The translations under genes and the position numbers were made by a program. From NCBI RefSeq assembly GCF_000092245.1, contig NC_014166.1, positions 2,232,001 through 2,296,000 of the forward strand: a DNA stretch of 64,000 nt, written 5' to 3'. Numbering within the stretch: position 1 is the first letter of the stretch; every line of letters begins with the position of its first letter. This DNA is from Arcobacter nitrofigilis DSM 7299 (GTDB lineage Bacteria > Campylobacterota > Campylobacteria > Campylobacterales > Arcobacteraceae). Below, piece after piece: positions 53,049 to 62,675 of this stretch. The notes beneath the pieces are model-generated. The model worked only from the letters and a program-made list of their open reading frames with translations, did no database searches and was not told where the DNA came from.

Positions 53049-53446
53049 TAAGCTTCCTTAGTAATTTTATCCAACACACCATTTATGAATTTTGGTGCAC
53101 CATCACTTGCTAATCTTTTTGATAATTCAATTGCTTCATTTATAATAATAGCTCTATCAAGTGTTTCAAATAATATTTCATAAATAGCAAGTCTTAAAAT
53201 TGATTTTTCTACAGAACCTATATCTTTTATAGTTCCTTGTTTAAGATGCAAAGCGATATGTTCATTTATTAGAGCATAATTATTTACTACTCCATTAAAT
53301 AAATTCAAGGCAAACTCTTTTTGCTTATTTCTGATTTTTTTATCTTCTAAAATCTCATCTACAAACTTTACAATTCCCTCATTACCTAAGTCGTATGCAT
53401 AAAGAAGTCCTATTACCGACTCTCTAGCTTGTGTTCTAGTTGCCAA
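53048..53446 (-). CDS. nusB: Transcription antitermination factor NusB
   Basis: A 132-residue all-helical protein that binds boxA RNA with NusE during rRNA transcription. Typical features are MATRTQARESVIGLLYAYDL at the N-terminus, LRLAIYEILF (about 83-92) and AIIINEAIELSKRLASDGAP followed by FINGVLDKI. Length is normal. It lies one base after ribH and overlaps pyrF. Confidence 0.95.
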   Translation of the reverse strand: MATRTQARESVIGLLYAYDLGNEGIVKFVDEILEDKKIRNKQKEFALNLFNGVVNNYALINEHIALHLKQGTIKDIGSVEKSILRLAIYEILFETLDRAIIINEAIELSKRLASDGAPKFINGVLDKITKEA

Positions 53447-53447
53447 T

Positions 53448-53918
53448 CTATTTTCCCATCTCTTTATATAAATCTAACATCTCAATGATAGTAATCATAG
53501 CTTCTGAACCTTTATTTCCAACTTTACTTCCAGCTCTCTCAATTGCTTGCTCAATAGTATCAGTTGTTAAAACACCATTTGCTACAGGTTTACCTGATTT
53601 AATTCCAACAGTTGCAATACCTTTAGTAGCCTCAGCAGAAATATAATCAAAATGAGGAGTTGCTCCTCTAATAACTGCACCAACACAACATACAGCATCA
53701 TATTTATCTGAAGCCAATGCTTTATCTAAAGCAAAAGGAATTTCAAATGCACCTGGAACTAATACTAAATCTAAATTTGCTTCATTTCCACCATGTCTAA
53801 TAAAGGCATCTTTTGCACCTTCAACTAATCTATCAGTAATAATATGATTAAATCTACCATTTATAATAAGAACTTTTTCGCTTCCGTCAAGTCTTAGTTT
53901 ACCTTCAATAATATTCAT
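53448..53918 (-). CDS. ribH: 6,7-dimethyl-8-ribityllumazine synthase
   Basis: A 156-residue enzyme of riboflavin synthesis. Substrate motifs: [15 protein letters not shown] (about 54-68), [21 protein letters not shown] (about 80-100, with the catalytic histidine) and [20 protein letters not shown]. Assembles into a hollow capsid-like 60-mer or a pentamer. It precedes nusB with one base between; the other riboflavin genes are not in this window. Confidence 0.97.
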   Translation of the reverse strand: MNIIEGKLRLDGSEKVLIINGRFNHIITDRLVEGAKDAFIRHGGNEANLDLVLVPGAFEIPFALDKALASDKYDAVCCVGAVIRGATPHFDYISAEATKGIATVGIKSGKPVANGVLTTDTIEQAIERAGSKVGNKGSEAMITIIEMLDLYKEMGK

Positions 53919-53949
53919 TTAAATTTCTCCGAAAATTTTATATAAGGGG

Positions 53950-54750
53950 TTAATTATATCCTAAAGCCCCTTGGATTGCAAAAATCTCATTTATAGTCTT
54001 ATATAAGTCTTCGATTTTTAACATATTTGGACCATCACTTTTAGCAACACTTGGGTCTATATGCGTTTCAAAAAAGAAACCATCCACACCAACAGCAGCT
54101 GCTGCTTTTGCCATAGATGGAACAAAAGCAGAGTTACCACCTGTTGTTCCACCAGTACTTGGTATTTGAACAGAGTGAGTTGCATCAAAAATAACTGGGG
54201 CATACTCTTTCATAAGAAGTAAATTTCTCATATCAACTACAAGTGCTCCATATCCAAAAGTATTACCTCTTTCACAAAGCCAGACATTATTATCAAGTGA
54301 GTTTTGATAACTAACCTCATCAACTCCTCTTGTTTTAAGTATCTTATCAATTGGATGTTTCATAGCATCAGCTGCTAAGAACTGACCTTTTTTTACATTT
54401 ATAATACATGATGTTTTTGCAGCAGCCACAAGTAAATCTGTCTGTCTACACAAAAATGCAGGTATTTGTAAGATATCCATAACTTCCGCAGCAGGTGCTG
54501 CTTGGTGTGACTCATGAATATCTGTTATAAGTTTATATCCAAACTCTTTTTTTATCTCTTCAAAAAGTTTCAATCCATTATCAAGTCCAGGTCCTCTGTA
54601 TGAATCCAAACTTGTTCTATTTGCTTTATCAAATGAAGCTTTAAAATAAAAGTCAATTCTTTTATCTTCACTTAAAGGCTTCAATTTTTCAGCTATTCTA
54701 AATACTGTATCTCTATCTTCTAAAACACAAGGTCCAGCTAAAACTTTCAT
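53950..54750 (-). CDS. kdsA: 3-deoxy-8-phosphooctulonate synthase (KDO-8-P synthase)
   Basis: A 266-residue DAHP-synthase-type barrel that condenses PEP with arabinose 5-phosphate to make the precursor of Kdo. Features: LAGPCVLEDRDTVFRIAEKL, FYFKASFDKANRTSLDSYRG, LITDIHESHQ and VIFDATHSVQIPS, then GFFFETHIDPSVAKSDGPNM. It supplies the Kdo to which the LPS core built by the first cluster is attached. Its start overlaps the potassium channel gene by four bases (ATGA). Confidence 0.97.
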   Translation of the reverse strand: MKVLAGPCVLEDRDTVFRIAEKLKPLSEDKRIDFYFKASFDKANRTSLDSYRGPGLDNGLKLFEEIKKEFGYKLITDIHESHQAAPAAEVMDILQIPAFLCRQTDLLVAAAKTSCIINVKKGQFLAADAMKHPIDKILKTRGVDEVSYQNSLDNNVWLCERGNTFGYGALVVDMRNLLLMKEYAPVIFDATHSVQIPSTGGTTGGNSAFVPSMAKAAAAVGVDGFFFETHIDPSVAKSDGPNMLKIEDLYKTINEIFAIQGALGYN

Positions 54751-56438
54751 TTTAATATCCTTCTTAAAATTGTTCTTTTTTCTTTTCCACTATAGGCATA
54801 ATAAAATTCATAAATATTTTGTGCAATATGTTGCATATCATCTCTTGCGTATTTATCACAGGCAAAAAGTATTTTATCATTTTTTTCTAAGGGCATATCC
54901 CAATCAGGGATTAAATATTTTTCATCGCCTCTTATTAAAGCTAAGGGTACTACATTATTATTTAACTCTCGATTATGTAAAGATGTTCTAAATATCTTTA
55001 ATTTTAATTCTTCACCATTATCTAAATGCTTATAAATCTCTGGCGCATCATAATTATCTATCTCAATTGATTCTAATAAAGGACTTTCATCTATTGTTTG
55101 AGTTAATCTTTTTACTAAACTTGAAGCCCAAGCTTCATCTTTAGTTATCATTTCTTGAATAAACATGTCTGATAAGGGATTTATTAAAGCATTTGTTGTT
55201 TTATTTATCAGAATATTTGCAGGTAAAAAAACATGGTCAATTCTAGAATTCTGAAACATTGAAATATAACCTAGTTCATTCTCTCTTGCTATTGTTATTA
55301 TTTTTGGATTCAATTTTTTTGCACTACTTAAAATAGATAAATTAGTTGTATCATCATTTGTTGCAGCTATTATTGCCACGCTTTCAAGAATTCCAGCTTT
55401 AGTAAGTATTTTTTTATCATCGGCATCACCAATAATTATTTTTGAGACACTGTCTTCTTTGTAATTTACTAATTTTTTTTCATCAATTTCAATAAAAACC
55501 AATTCTATATTATTATCACTTAACCGATTATGTAAATAATTTCCCATACGACCAAAACCACAAATAATGTATCTTCCAATAGGGAAATTAGGAGTATGAG
55601 CATTTAAATTATCTAATTTATAAATCCACTTTTCAAGTTTTAAAATATTTGGTGCTTTAAATGCAACATCAATCTCTTTTGAAATAATTGAAAAAGGATT
55701 TGCTACAATATCAACTCCGATATCTTCTAGATTTTCTCCTTGATTCATAGTTGTTGCTTTTACTACAAGTTTTATATTTCTATTTAGAAGTTTAGCCATA
55801 ACTGCAATTTTTAAATTTAGTTTGTCATCATTAAATAAACATACCAAACCCTTGCAATTACTTTTTTCTATTCCTGCTTCTTCTAAAACTTTTGGTGAAC
55901 TTACATCTGAGAGCAACACAGGAACATAAGGAGTAAAGTTTTCCAAAAGTAGATCATTTACCCTACTTTCATCTGATTCTATTACTACGGTTTTTATATC
56001 ATAACTTAGAGCTTTTTTTATGATTTCTGAAGTAATATTATTATATCCCAAAACTATAATAAAACTTTGTCTTATATCTTTTACATTTCTTCTAAATTTA
56101 TTTCTTCTAAGTTCTTCCAATAAAACCTTATCTTGCAACAAAGATACAAGAGTTCCTATACCATAGAACCAACCTAATACTGTAAGATAAATTGAGAAGC
56201 TAACCCACATTCTTTGAGGATAAGTAAAAGCATATGGTGTTTCACCAAAACCAATAGTAGTGGCAGTATAAGTGATAAAATAATATGCATCAAAAATTGA
56301 CATATGATAAACATTGCCTTTATCATCTACCCCATCAATTAATAAAAGCCCAGTTATTGCAATAGTGTATGTTACAATTATCACAATAAAAGGCATTCTC
56401 ATTCTAAGAAGAACTATCCATAATGTACTATTTGACAA
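54747..56438 (-). CDS. Two-TM potassium channel with two RCK (TrkA-N/TrkA-C) domains
   Basis: A 563-residue protein. TM segments lie at about 14-35 and 78-100 with the pore loop between them; the filter reads TATTIGFGE (about 60-68), a variant of TVGYG. The first RCK domain (about 125-240) has FIIVLGYNNITSEIIKKALS, and the second (about 285-400) has GRYIICGFGRMGNYLHNRLS, both nucleotide-binding Rossmann motifs, then TrkA-C-like regions. It probably gates potassium flow in response to a nucleotide or ion. It is the first gene of the kdsA operon, overlapping kdsA by four bases. Confidence 0.88.
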   Translation of the reverse strand: MSNSTLWIVLLRMRMPFIVIIVTYTIAITGLLLIDGVDDKGNVYHMSIFDAYYFITYTATTIGFGETPYAFTYPQRMWVSFSIYLTVLGWFYGIGTLVSLLQDKVLLEELRRNKFRRNVKDIRQSFIIVLGYNNITSEIIKKALSYDIKTVVIESDESRVNDLLLENFTPYVPVLLSDVSSPKVLEEAGIEKSNCKGLVCLFNDDKLNLKIAVMAKLLNRNIKLVVKATTMNQGENLEDIGVDIVANPFSIISKEIDVAFKAPNILKLEKWIYKLDNLNAHTPNFPIGRYIICGFGRMGNYLHNRLSDNNIELVFIEIDEKKLVNYKEDSVSKIIIGDADDKKILTKAGILESVAIIAATNDDTTNLSILSSAKKLNPKIITIARENELGYISMFQNSRIDHVFLPANILINKTTNALINPLSDMFIQEMITKDEAWASSLVKRLTQTIDESPLLESIEIDNYDAPEIYKHLDNGEELKLKIFRTSLHNRELNNNVVPLALIRGDEKYLIPDWDMPLEKNDKILFACDKYARDDMQHIAQNIYEFYYAYSGKEKRTILRRILK

Positions 56439-56464
56439 AATTTAACCTATCGTTTTCGAGGAAA

Positions 56465-56842
56465 CTATCGTTTTGATTTTAATGTGTCTCCAACATAAAG
56501 CAGCACAGAAACAAAATTTGCTAACAATGCTCCAGCTGAAAGAGAGACAATAGTTGTGCTAACTTCAGAAGTAACTACACTTGCATATGTAGCTATTGTC
56601 CAAACAGAAGCTGCAGTTATTAATTGTATATCAGCAACAAGTGAAGTTGCTAAAAGCACGGAACCAACTTGAGTTCTATCACCTAGTTTAAGAACTGTTG
56701 CAATCACATTGATAATAATTGCAGCAAAAAGTTCATATTTGCTATGGTGAGTCATAGTATCTAAGTCACCATAAACAAATCCAAAGTTTACAGTCATCGC
56801 TAAAATTATAAAAAATCCAGAAATAACTTTATCCATGTTCAT
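56465..56842 (-). CDS. DUF6394 membrane protein
   Basis: A 125-residue membrane protein from the ATG at 56840-56842, which has AGGGG nine bases upstream; an ATG three codons earlier sits directly on that site. Three to four hydrophobic segments. The core FIILAMTVNFGFVYGDLDT and AAIIINVIATVLKLGDRTQV with LLATSLVADIQLI match the DUF6394 family known in Campylobacterota. Function unknown. It overlaps the upstream FMN protein gene by 14 bp and precedes the potassium channel gene by 26 bp, so all may be co-expressed. Confidence 0.82.
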   Translation of the reverse strand: MNMDKVISGFFIILAMTVNFGFVYGDLDTMTHHSKYELFAAIIINVIATVLKLGDRTQVGSVLLATSLVADIQLITAASVWTIATYASVVTSEVSTTIVSLSAGALLANFVSVLLYVGDTLKSKR

Positions 56843-58571
56843 GATAATCATCCCCTAAATCTCTACCGATTTTTAGTTTTCTTTTAAATACATCATCCAT
56901 ATTATCATAAACTTTTGCATCTTTATCTATAAACATAATTCTATGTTTATTTAACTGGTCAACTCGTTTAAGTCCCATAATTGCCAACATACCTTTTACA
57001 CTTTTTAATAAGTTTTTATGATAATTTGCTACTTTTCTAGCTTGTTTGTGTACGAAATATTTTTTTCTTTTTGATTTATTTTGAGTAGCAAGTCCAACTG
57101 GACAATCATGTCCTGTCGTACCTGAACAATATCTAGCTCGAATACACCCAGCACTCATCATAAATCCTCTTGCAATTTGAATAAAATCAGCACCTAAAGA
57201 CATGATAATAATAACATCATCAGGAGTTAAAACCTTTCCACTAGCTACTAGTTTAACTTTATCTCTAACACCATACTCACTTAATACTTTGTCAACTAAA
57301 TAAATAGAATCTTTAATATCAAGACCTACTCTTTCCATAGTTTCAATTGGAGCAGTAGCACTTCCACCACTTCCTCCATCAATTGCTATATAATCAGGGT
57401 AAGAATCTTTTCCTTGATCTATTCTTTTTTTAATCTCTTTAGCATAAGGTTCAATATTATCTAAATCAGAAATAACAATTTTTACCCCAACTGGTTTTTC
57501 AGAGATTTGTTGTAATTGTCCAATGAAATCAAAAAGTTCTTCAATACTATTTGCATAAGGAAATCTATTTGGAGAAAAAACATCTTTATATGCTTCAACA
57601 CCTCTATAATAAGCAATAGCTGGAGTTACTTTATGACCAGCTAGTTTTCCACCTGTTTGTTTAGCACCTTGTGCCATTTTTATCTCTGTCATACGACAAA
57701 ATCTCATTACTTTTTCATATCTTACTGGGTCAAATTTTCCATTTTTATCCCTAGCTCCATATAAACCAGAACTTATTTGAAATGTAATATCAGGTAAATC
57801 CGTAGGAACTTCTTTGGGAAAAGATTCTAAAGGAGCATCCCAATTTATTCTATGAAACAAAGATGATTGTAAATCAAATATATAAGTTTCTGCTTCAGGA
57901 TCTTTTCCAAATACTAGTTTTCTATAAACATCAGCAGCAACTGCCCCATTAAAGAAAAACTGAACTACATCTTTTATTCTTTTTTCAAATTTTGTACCAT
58001 GTACAACTTTCATATAATCAGCTTTATAGTTTTGATGTGTAACAAAAAAGTTTGAAGTTACACTACCCTCACCTGTATTTATAGGAAATTTTCCCTCTAA
58101 AGCACCCTTTGCAAAAGCTCTTGTTCCCTCAGGAGAAATAGAACCATCACTCATAGCTGATCTACCAATTATAGATTTAGAAATAAAAGGTTTTTTTCTT
58201 CTTGGACCAAAAGTTACTTCAAAGCCACCTTCTACTTCATCTTCATTTAAAACTATATTTGCATGTCTTATCATAAATTTAGGATAAGGCAAAGGCTGAC
58301 TTGGAGAAAATGAAGCATAATTTGGTAAATCTCGACATGCTTTATTGAGCCAATCTAATTTATCTTTTGATTCATAAAACTTTTCATCACCAAAATATTG
58401 TCTAAAAGGCTCCCTTACTTCTTCTAAAAGAAATCTCAATCTTCCTATAATTGGATAGTTTACCAATAATTGATGCTTTCTTTGTACATATTTATCATGT
58501 ATATACCAGGCGAATATAACGACTGCAATAATACTCCACTCTATAATAGAAAATTCCCAATCAAAACTCAC
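56829..58571 (-). CDS. Membrane-anchored FMN-binding glutamate synthase-like protein
   Basis: A 580-residue protein with one N-terminal TM segment (about 11-25) and a GltB-type FMN-binding domain (about 80-510). Motifs shared with GOGAT: AMSDGSISPEGTRAFAKGAL, INTGEGSVTSNF, AQGAKQTGGKLAGHKVTPAI, AIDGGSGGSATAPIETMERV and CIRARYCSGTTGHDCPVGLA with the 3Fe-4S-type cysteines. It lacks the glutaminase domain and the C-terminal beta-helix, so it is not a normal glutamate synthase. It may be an archaeal-type GOGAT or act on another substrate at the membrane. Coupled to DUF6394. Confidence 0.88.
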   Translation of the reverse strand: MSFDWEFSIIEWSIIAVVIFAWYIHDKYVQRKHQLLVNYPIIGRLRFLLEEVREPFRQYFGDEKFYESKDKLDWLNKACRDLPNYASFSPSQPLPYPKFMIRHANIVLNEDEVEGGFEVTFGPRRKKPFISKSIIGRSAMSDGSISPEGTRAFAKGALEGKFPINTGEGSVTSNFFVTHQNYKADYMKVVHGTKFEKRIKDVVQFFFNGAVAADVYRKLVFGKDPEAETYIFDLQSSLFHRINWDAPLESFPKEVPTDLPDITFQISSGLYGARDKNGKFDPVRYEKVMRFCRMTEIKMAQGAKQTGGKLAGHKVTPAIAYYRGVEAYKDVFSPNRFPYANSIEELFDFIGQLQQISEKPVGVKIVISDLDNIEPYAKEIKKRIDQGKDSYPDYIAIDGGSGGSATAPIETMERVGLDIKDSIYLVDKVLSEYGVRDKVKLVASGKVLTPDDVIIIMSLGADFIQIARGFMMSAGCIRARYCSGTTGHDCPVGLATQNKSKRKKYFVHKQARKVANYHKNLLKSVKGMLAIMGLKRVDQLNKHRIMFIDKDAKVYDNMDDVFKRKLKIGRDLGDDYHEHG

Positions 58572-58580
58572 TTTATCCCC

Positions 58581-59462
58581 TTATTTTTTACTTGAAGCTA
58601 AAACTCCACTAATAATAATTAAAATTATACCTAATGATATCCAAATATCTGGAAAATTGTCACCTAATATTACCCCTAGTATTATTGCAAAAATCAAATT
58701 ACTATATGAAATTGTTCCTATTATTCCAGCTTTTGCAACTCCATAGGCTTTTGTCATATATATTTGAGCAAATGTTGCAGTTGTACCCATAAGAGTTATA
58801 TATAATAAATCATTTAGATTTGGCATTGTAAATTTTCCAAACATAAAATCAAAAGTTGCATTTGAATAAAAATTTGCGATTATCATTAATATAATTGGAC
58901 CTATTGTTCCTATTGTCATAAAAGATAAAACAATAACCCTAGTATCATAAAAAGTTCGTAATTCTCTAACTGAAGTATATGCTAAAGCAGCACCTACTCC
59001 TGAAAAAATACCAAGCCAATCTGTTTTATCTAAAGTACTACCATCAAACTTTGTAATAAAAAGTATTCCAATAAATCCAACAAAAACACCTATCCAGCCT
59101 TTTAAACCTAATTTTTCTTTTATAAAAACATATGCAAAAATAGCTGTAAATATTGTAGAAGTTTTAGAAAAAGTCATAGCCTCTGCAAGTGAAATATTTG
59201 AGATATTATAAAAAAATGTAAGTAAGGCTAAAAAACCAACAAAACCTCTGAAAAATAGTAATAAAGGTTTTCCACCTATTTGTTTAACTGGTTTTTTGTA
59301 TAAAGAAATAGCAATTAACACTACTCCAAATACATTTCTAAAAAAAACAACTTCAATTGAACTCATTGAAGAACTTAATTCTTTGGCAAAAGCTCCCATA
59401 AAAGCAAATAAAAGTGATGCAAAAAGCATAAACTTTATGCCTTGTATTGTTTGAGTGTCCAT
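58581..59462 (-). CDS. EamA-family (DMT) transporter
   Basis: A 293-residue transporter with ten spans as two EamA repeats (about 8-138 and 150-290). Typical pieces are FAKELSSSMSSIEVVFFRNV, FYNISNISLAEAMTFSKTST with IFAYVFIKEKLGLKGWIGVF, and AYGVAKAGIIGTISYSNLIF. Exports or imports a small metabolite, which cannot be named. Monocistronic or weakly linked with the FMN protein gene nine bases downstream. Confidence 0.92.
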   Translation of the reverse strand: MDTQTIQGIKFMLFASLLFAFMGAFAKELSSSMSSIEVVFFRNVFGVVLIAISLYKKPVKQIGGKPLLLFFRGFVGFLALLTFFYNISNISLAEAMTFSKTSTIFTAIFAYVFIKEKLGLKGWIGVFVGFIGILFITKFDGSTLDKTDWLGIFSGVGAALAYTSVRELRTFYDTRVIVLSFMTIGTIGPIILMIIANFYSNATFDFMFGKFTMPNLNDLLYITLMGTTATFAQIYMTKAYGVAKAGIIGTISYSNLIFAIILGVILGDNFPDIWISLGIILIIISGVLASSKK

Positions 59463-59584
59463 TGTAATCCTAGGATGTAAAAACCGAATTTTAATTAATC
59501 TTTTGTTAAAATCCGGTTATTCTCAATAAGTAATAAATAGTTTTAATACATTTAATACCACAGAACTAAACCAATAGGAACAAA

Positions 59585-60850
59585 ATGAAATATCTAAAAA
59601 TACAATCTTCTAAAAATCTACAAGGTGAAATAAAAATATCAGGGGCTAAAAATGCCACTTTGCCTCTACTTGCATCAACTATACTATCAAATAATCAAAT
59701 CAATATTGGAAATCTTCCAGATGTAGTTGACATAAATACAATGCTAAAGTTACTAGAAATGTTAGGGGCTGATTATTCAAAAGATAAAAATAAAATAAAA
59801 ATCTCAACACAAAATCTAAAAGAGACAAAAGCAACTTACGATATTGTAAAAACGATGAGAGCATCTATTTTAGTATTAGGACCACTTCTATCTAGATTTG
59901 GTCATTGTGAAGTTTCTCTTCCAGGTGGTTGTGCCATTGGACAAAGACCTGTTGATTTACACTTAAAAGCTATGGAAGCCTTAGGTGCAAAAATAGAGAT
60001 CAAAGCTGGATATATAAAAGCAACTGCACCAAATGGTTTAAAGGGTGCAAAAATTGTTTTTGACAAAGTAACCGTGGGTGGAACAGAAAATGCAATTATG
60101 GCAGCAGCACTAGCTGATGGGAAAACACATATTATCAATTGTGCAAAAGAGCCTGAAATAGTACAATTATGTGAAGTTTTGAAAAATGCAGGATTAGATA
60201 TAAGCGGAATTGGAAGTTCTGATATTACAATTATTGGTACAAATAAAAAACTTTTGGAATTTAAAGATTTTGATATAATACCTGATAGAATTGAAGCTGG
60301 AACATATTTATGTGCAGGAGCAATTACAAATTCTAAATTAACAATTACAAATGTAGAACCTTTGCATTTAGAAGCTGTAATTTCAAAATTAGAAGAGATG
60401 AATTTTAAAATTGAAACAGAACAAAATAAAATCACTATTTTTCCAAGTGATAATATAAAAGCTGTAAATATAATAACAACAGAATACCCAGGTTTTCCAA
60501 CTGATATGCAAGCTCAATTTATGGCTCTTGCAACCCAAGCAAATGGGACAAGTACTATTGATGAAAGATTGTTTGAAAACAGATATATGCATGTGAGTGA
60601 GCTTTTAAGAATGGGTGCAGATATTCATCTTAATGGAAATATAGCAAGTATAACTGGTACTCCAAATAAACTAAACGGTACAGATGTTATGGCTACAGAT
60701 TTAAGAGCTAGTTCTGCTTTAGTTTTAGCAGCACTTGTTTCAGAGGGTGAAACAAATATTCATAGAATTTATCATTTAGATAGAGGATATGAAGATTTAG
60801 AGGGGAAATTAGTAAAAATAGGTGTTAATATCAAAAGTTTTAATGAATAA
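59585..60850 (+). CDS. murA: UDP-N-acetylglucosamine 1-carboxyvinyltransferase (MurA)
   Basis: A 421-residue enzyme for the first step of peptidoglycan synthesis. It has [20 protein letters not shown] with the catalytic Lys (about 22), [20 protein letters not shown] with the fosfomycin-target Cys (about 117), and [20 protein letters not shown] (about 371), the PEP-binding region. Length is normal. The start ATG has TAGGAAC upstream. A conserved Campylobacterota gene of unknown function follows. Confidence 0.97.
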   Translation: MKYLKIQSSKNLQGEIKISGAKNATLPLLASTILSNNQINIGNLPDVVDINTMLKLLEMLGADYSKDKNKIKISTQNLKETKATYDIVKTMRASILVLGPLLSRFGHCEVSLPGGCAIGQRPVDLHLKAMEALGAKIEIKAGYIKATAPNGLKGAKIVFDKVTVGGTENAIMAAALADGKTHIINCAKEPEIVQLCEVLKNAGLDISGIGSSDITIIGTNKKLLEFKDFDIIPDRIEAGTYLCAGAITNSKLTITNVEPLHLEAVISKLEEMNFKIETEQNKITIFPSDNIKAVNIITTEYPGFPTDMQAQFMALATQANGTSTIDERLFENRYMHVSELLRMGADIHLNGNIASITGTPNKLNGTDVMATDLRASSALVLAALVSEGETNIHRIYHLDRGYEDLEGKLVKIGVNIKSFNE

Positions 60851-60928
60851 TTATTATTTTTAATTAATAATTATTATTTTCTAAGAGATATTTAACTAAA
60901 ATAGACTTGAAAATATTAAGGTATGATT

Positions 60929-62050
60929 ATGAAACTTGAAATTTCTTTATTTAGATTTGATTGCAAATCAGACTATTTACCATATTACACAAAACATTTT
61001 TTAAATGTTGAAGAAAATAACACACTTTTAACTGTATTAAATAAACTTAATAGTGAAGCTGAATTTTCTTTTGAAAACACTCAAAATAGTTACTTTGTTG
61101 TAAATGGTATTTACATAAATGTAATGACTACTTGTAAACAAATAAAAGATAACTTTGGTAGTGATATAAAAATAGAACCTCTAAGTATAAGAAGAGCAAA
61201 TAAAGATTTTATAATCAATGAAGATGATTTTACTTCTAAACTTTCAATATTAAATAAATTTATTACTACAGATTTACTAGCTACTCATATTAATAAAGAA
61301 ATAGAAAAACTGTATTTGTCTTATAAATTATATTTTTATGCTTCAAATACTTTAAATGTGGAACATAACTATATAGGAGATGCTATTCTTTTATTAGCTT
61401 CTGATTTAATAGAAAGATTTCCAGAAAAAGAAAATGAAATACTATATACAATCAAAGAGTGTGAATACGGGATAGAGTTTCATACAAGTCTAAAAAACAG
61501 AATTTTAAACTTCGACCAAAGTATTGAAGATAAAATTGTAAATTTGAGAAATAAGCTAAATATCTCAAAAACCGTTGATAAACAAAACTTCAAATCTTCT
61601 ATAGCAAAAACAATCAATTTTGGTACATTTAAAAAAGCACAAGATATAAAATATGACTTCAAAGATTTTAATTTGGCTTATTTAAAAACAGAAGATACAC
61701 TAGATAAATCAAACTTGATTTCCAAACTTAAAGCAAAAATACTTAACTTACCATCTTTAAATCAAGATTTAGCAAGAGATACTTTTCACTTAAATCCAGA
61801 ATTAACTTACAAATTAACTTCAACTTTAATGCTTGATGCTTATGATAGTGGAGCTGATTTTATTGTCGTTGATAATGACCAAGATTTTTATTTATTAGAT
61901 TTTAATAGAAAAAATATGGAAAGTGTAATAGGAAGAGAGATTAATCTTCCTGTTTTACATATAAATGAGCTTGAGAACTTGGCTATGGGGGAACATGATT
62001 TAGCAAAAACAACTTTAAAAAATCATACTCTAGACCCTAAAATAATTTAA
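60929..62050 (+). CDS. Cysteine-depleted SdhB/SdhE-like protein (DUF5644-type)
   Basis: A 373-residue protein from the ATG at 60929 with AAGG seven bases upstream. The N-terminus (KLEISLFRFDCKSDYLPYYT and LTVLNKLNSEAEF) looks like the beta-grasp ferredoxin domain of succinate dehydrogenase/fumarate reductase B subunits. The C-terminus (YDSGADFIVVDNDQDFYLLD, LPVLHINELENLAMG) looks like the CCG domain of HdrB/SdhE, in which the cysteines of V-x-C-P-x-C are replaced by V-D-N-D-Q-D. Only three cysteines remain in the whole protein, so no clusters can form. It follows murA after 78 bases, a linkage known in Campylobacterota. Function unknown. Confidence 0.78.
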   Translation: MKLEISLFRFDCKSDYLPYYTKHFLNVEENNTLLTVLNKLNSEAEFSFENTQNSYFVVNGIYINVMTTCKQIKDNFGSDIKIEPLSIRRANKDFIINEDDFTSKLSILNKFITTDLLATHINKEIEKLYLSYKLYFYASNTLNVEHNYIGDAILLLASDLIERFPEKENEILYTIKECEYGIEFHTSLKNRILNFDQSIEDKIVNLRNKLNISKTVDKQNFKSSIAKTINFGTFKKAQDIKYDFKDFNLAYLKTEDTLDKSNLISKLKAKILNLPSLNQDLARDTFHLNPELTYKLTSTLMLDAYDSGADFIVVDNDQDFYLLDFNRKNMESVIGREINLPVLHINELENLAMGEHDLAKTTLKNHTLDPKII

Positions 62051-62060
62051 TTATAAAATT

Positions 62061-62675
62061 ATGATTCTTGGTTTAGATTATATAATCTCATCAGCAATCA
62101 TAATTGCTTTTATACTACCTTTTTATATCTATAGAAAAAAAATATTCAAAAAATATTATGTTAAAAATAATATTTCTTATTTTGTACATGAAGTTACTAT
62201 TTATTTAAAAGACAAATACCCAAAAGTAAATTTTGATTTTTCAAGAATTAATTCAATAATTAGAACAAACTCTTATGATCAAGCAAGAATATTGATTTTA
62301 GAAGAGATGACCAAACAATTTATAGAATTAGCATTTGAAAAAAGAACTCAAAAGAATATACCAAAAGAGCTATTATGGGCAAGTTATGAAAAAGAATCTA
62401 TCCCAAAAAATAGTACACCAAATAACCTTTTAAGAAGAAAAAACTTTGTTATAAAAAGAGATAATTATAAATGTAATAGATGTGGTAAAAGTATTAAGAT
62501 AGATACTTCAATGTTATTATTAATAAAAGATTTAGATCAAGGGGGAACCTATCATTTTGAAAACTTGAGTATTTTATGTAATGATTGTAATAAAATAATA
62601 AACTCACAAGCCCCAGAAAAACTAATAAAAGATTTGAATATTTTTAATTCAATGATGAGAAGATATATAAAATAA
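62061..62675 (+). CDS. Membrane-anchored HNH-like zinc protein
   Basis: A 204-residue protein with an N-terminal TM segment (about 8-24), a basic linker and a C-terminal HNH-like fold. The four zinc cysteines are present, in YKCNRCGKS and LSILCNDCNK (about 136-175). The segment between, MLLLIKDLDQGGTYHFENLS, aligns with the D-H-I-x-P...GG-x-H-x-x-x-N-L of HNH nucleases, but the first catalytic histidine and the His before the Asn are missing or changed. So it may bind but not cut DNA. It lies 10 bp after the SdhB-like gene and ends directly against the AraC gene. Confidence 0.78.
   Translation: MILGLDYIISSAIIIAFILPFYIYRKKIFKKYYVKNNISYFVHEVTIYLKDKYPKVNFDFSRINSIIRTNSYDQARILILEEMTKQFIELAFEKRTQKNIPKELLWASYEKESIPKNSTPNNLLRRKNFVIKRDNYKCNRCGKSIKIDTSMLLLIKDLDQGGTYHFENLSILCNDCNKIINSQAPEKLIKDLNIFNSMMRRYIK

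Noticed and set aside
59902-60435. 177-codon minus-strand frame inside murA
   Set aside because: Shadow of the murA coding sequence, which has all catalytic motifs; the antisense translation has no recognisable domain.
60846-60880. AATAATTATTATTTT direct and inverted repeat after murA
   Set aside because: Pure A/T low-complexity sequence; the hairpin would be weak and a terminator role cannot be supported.
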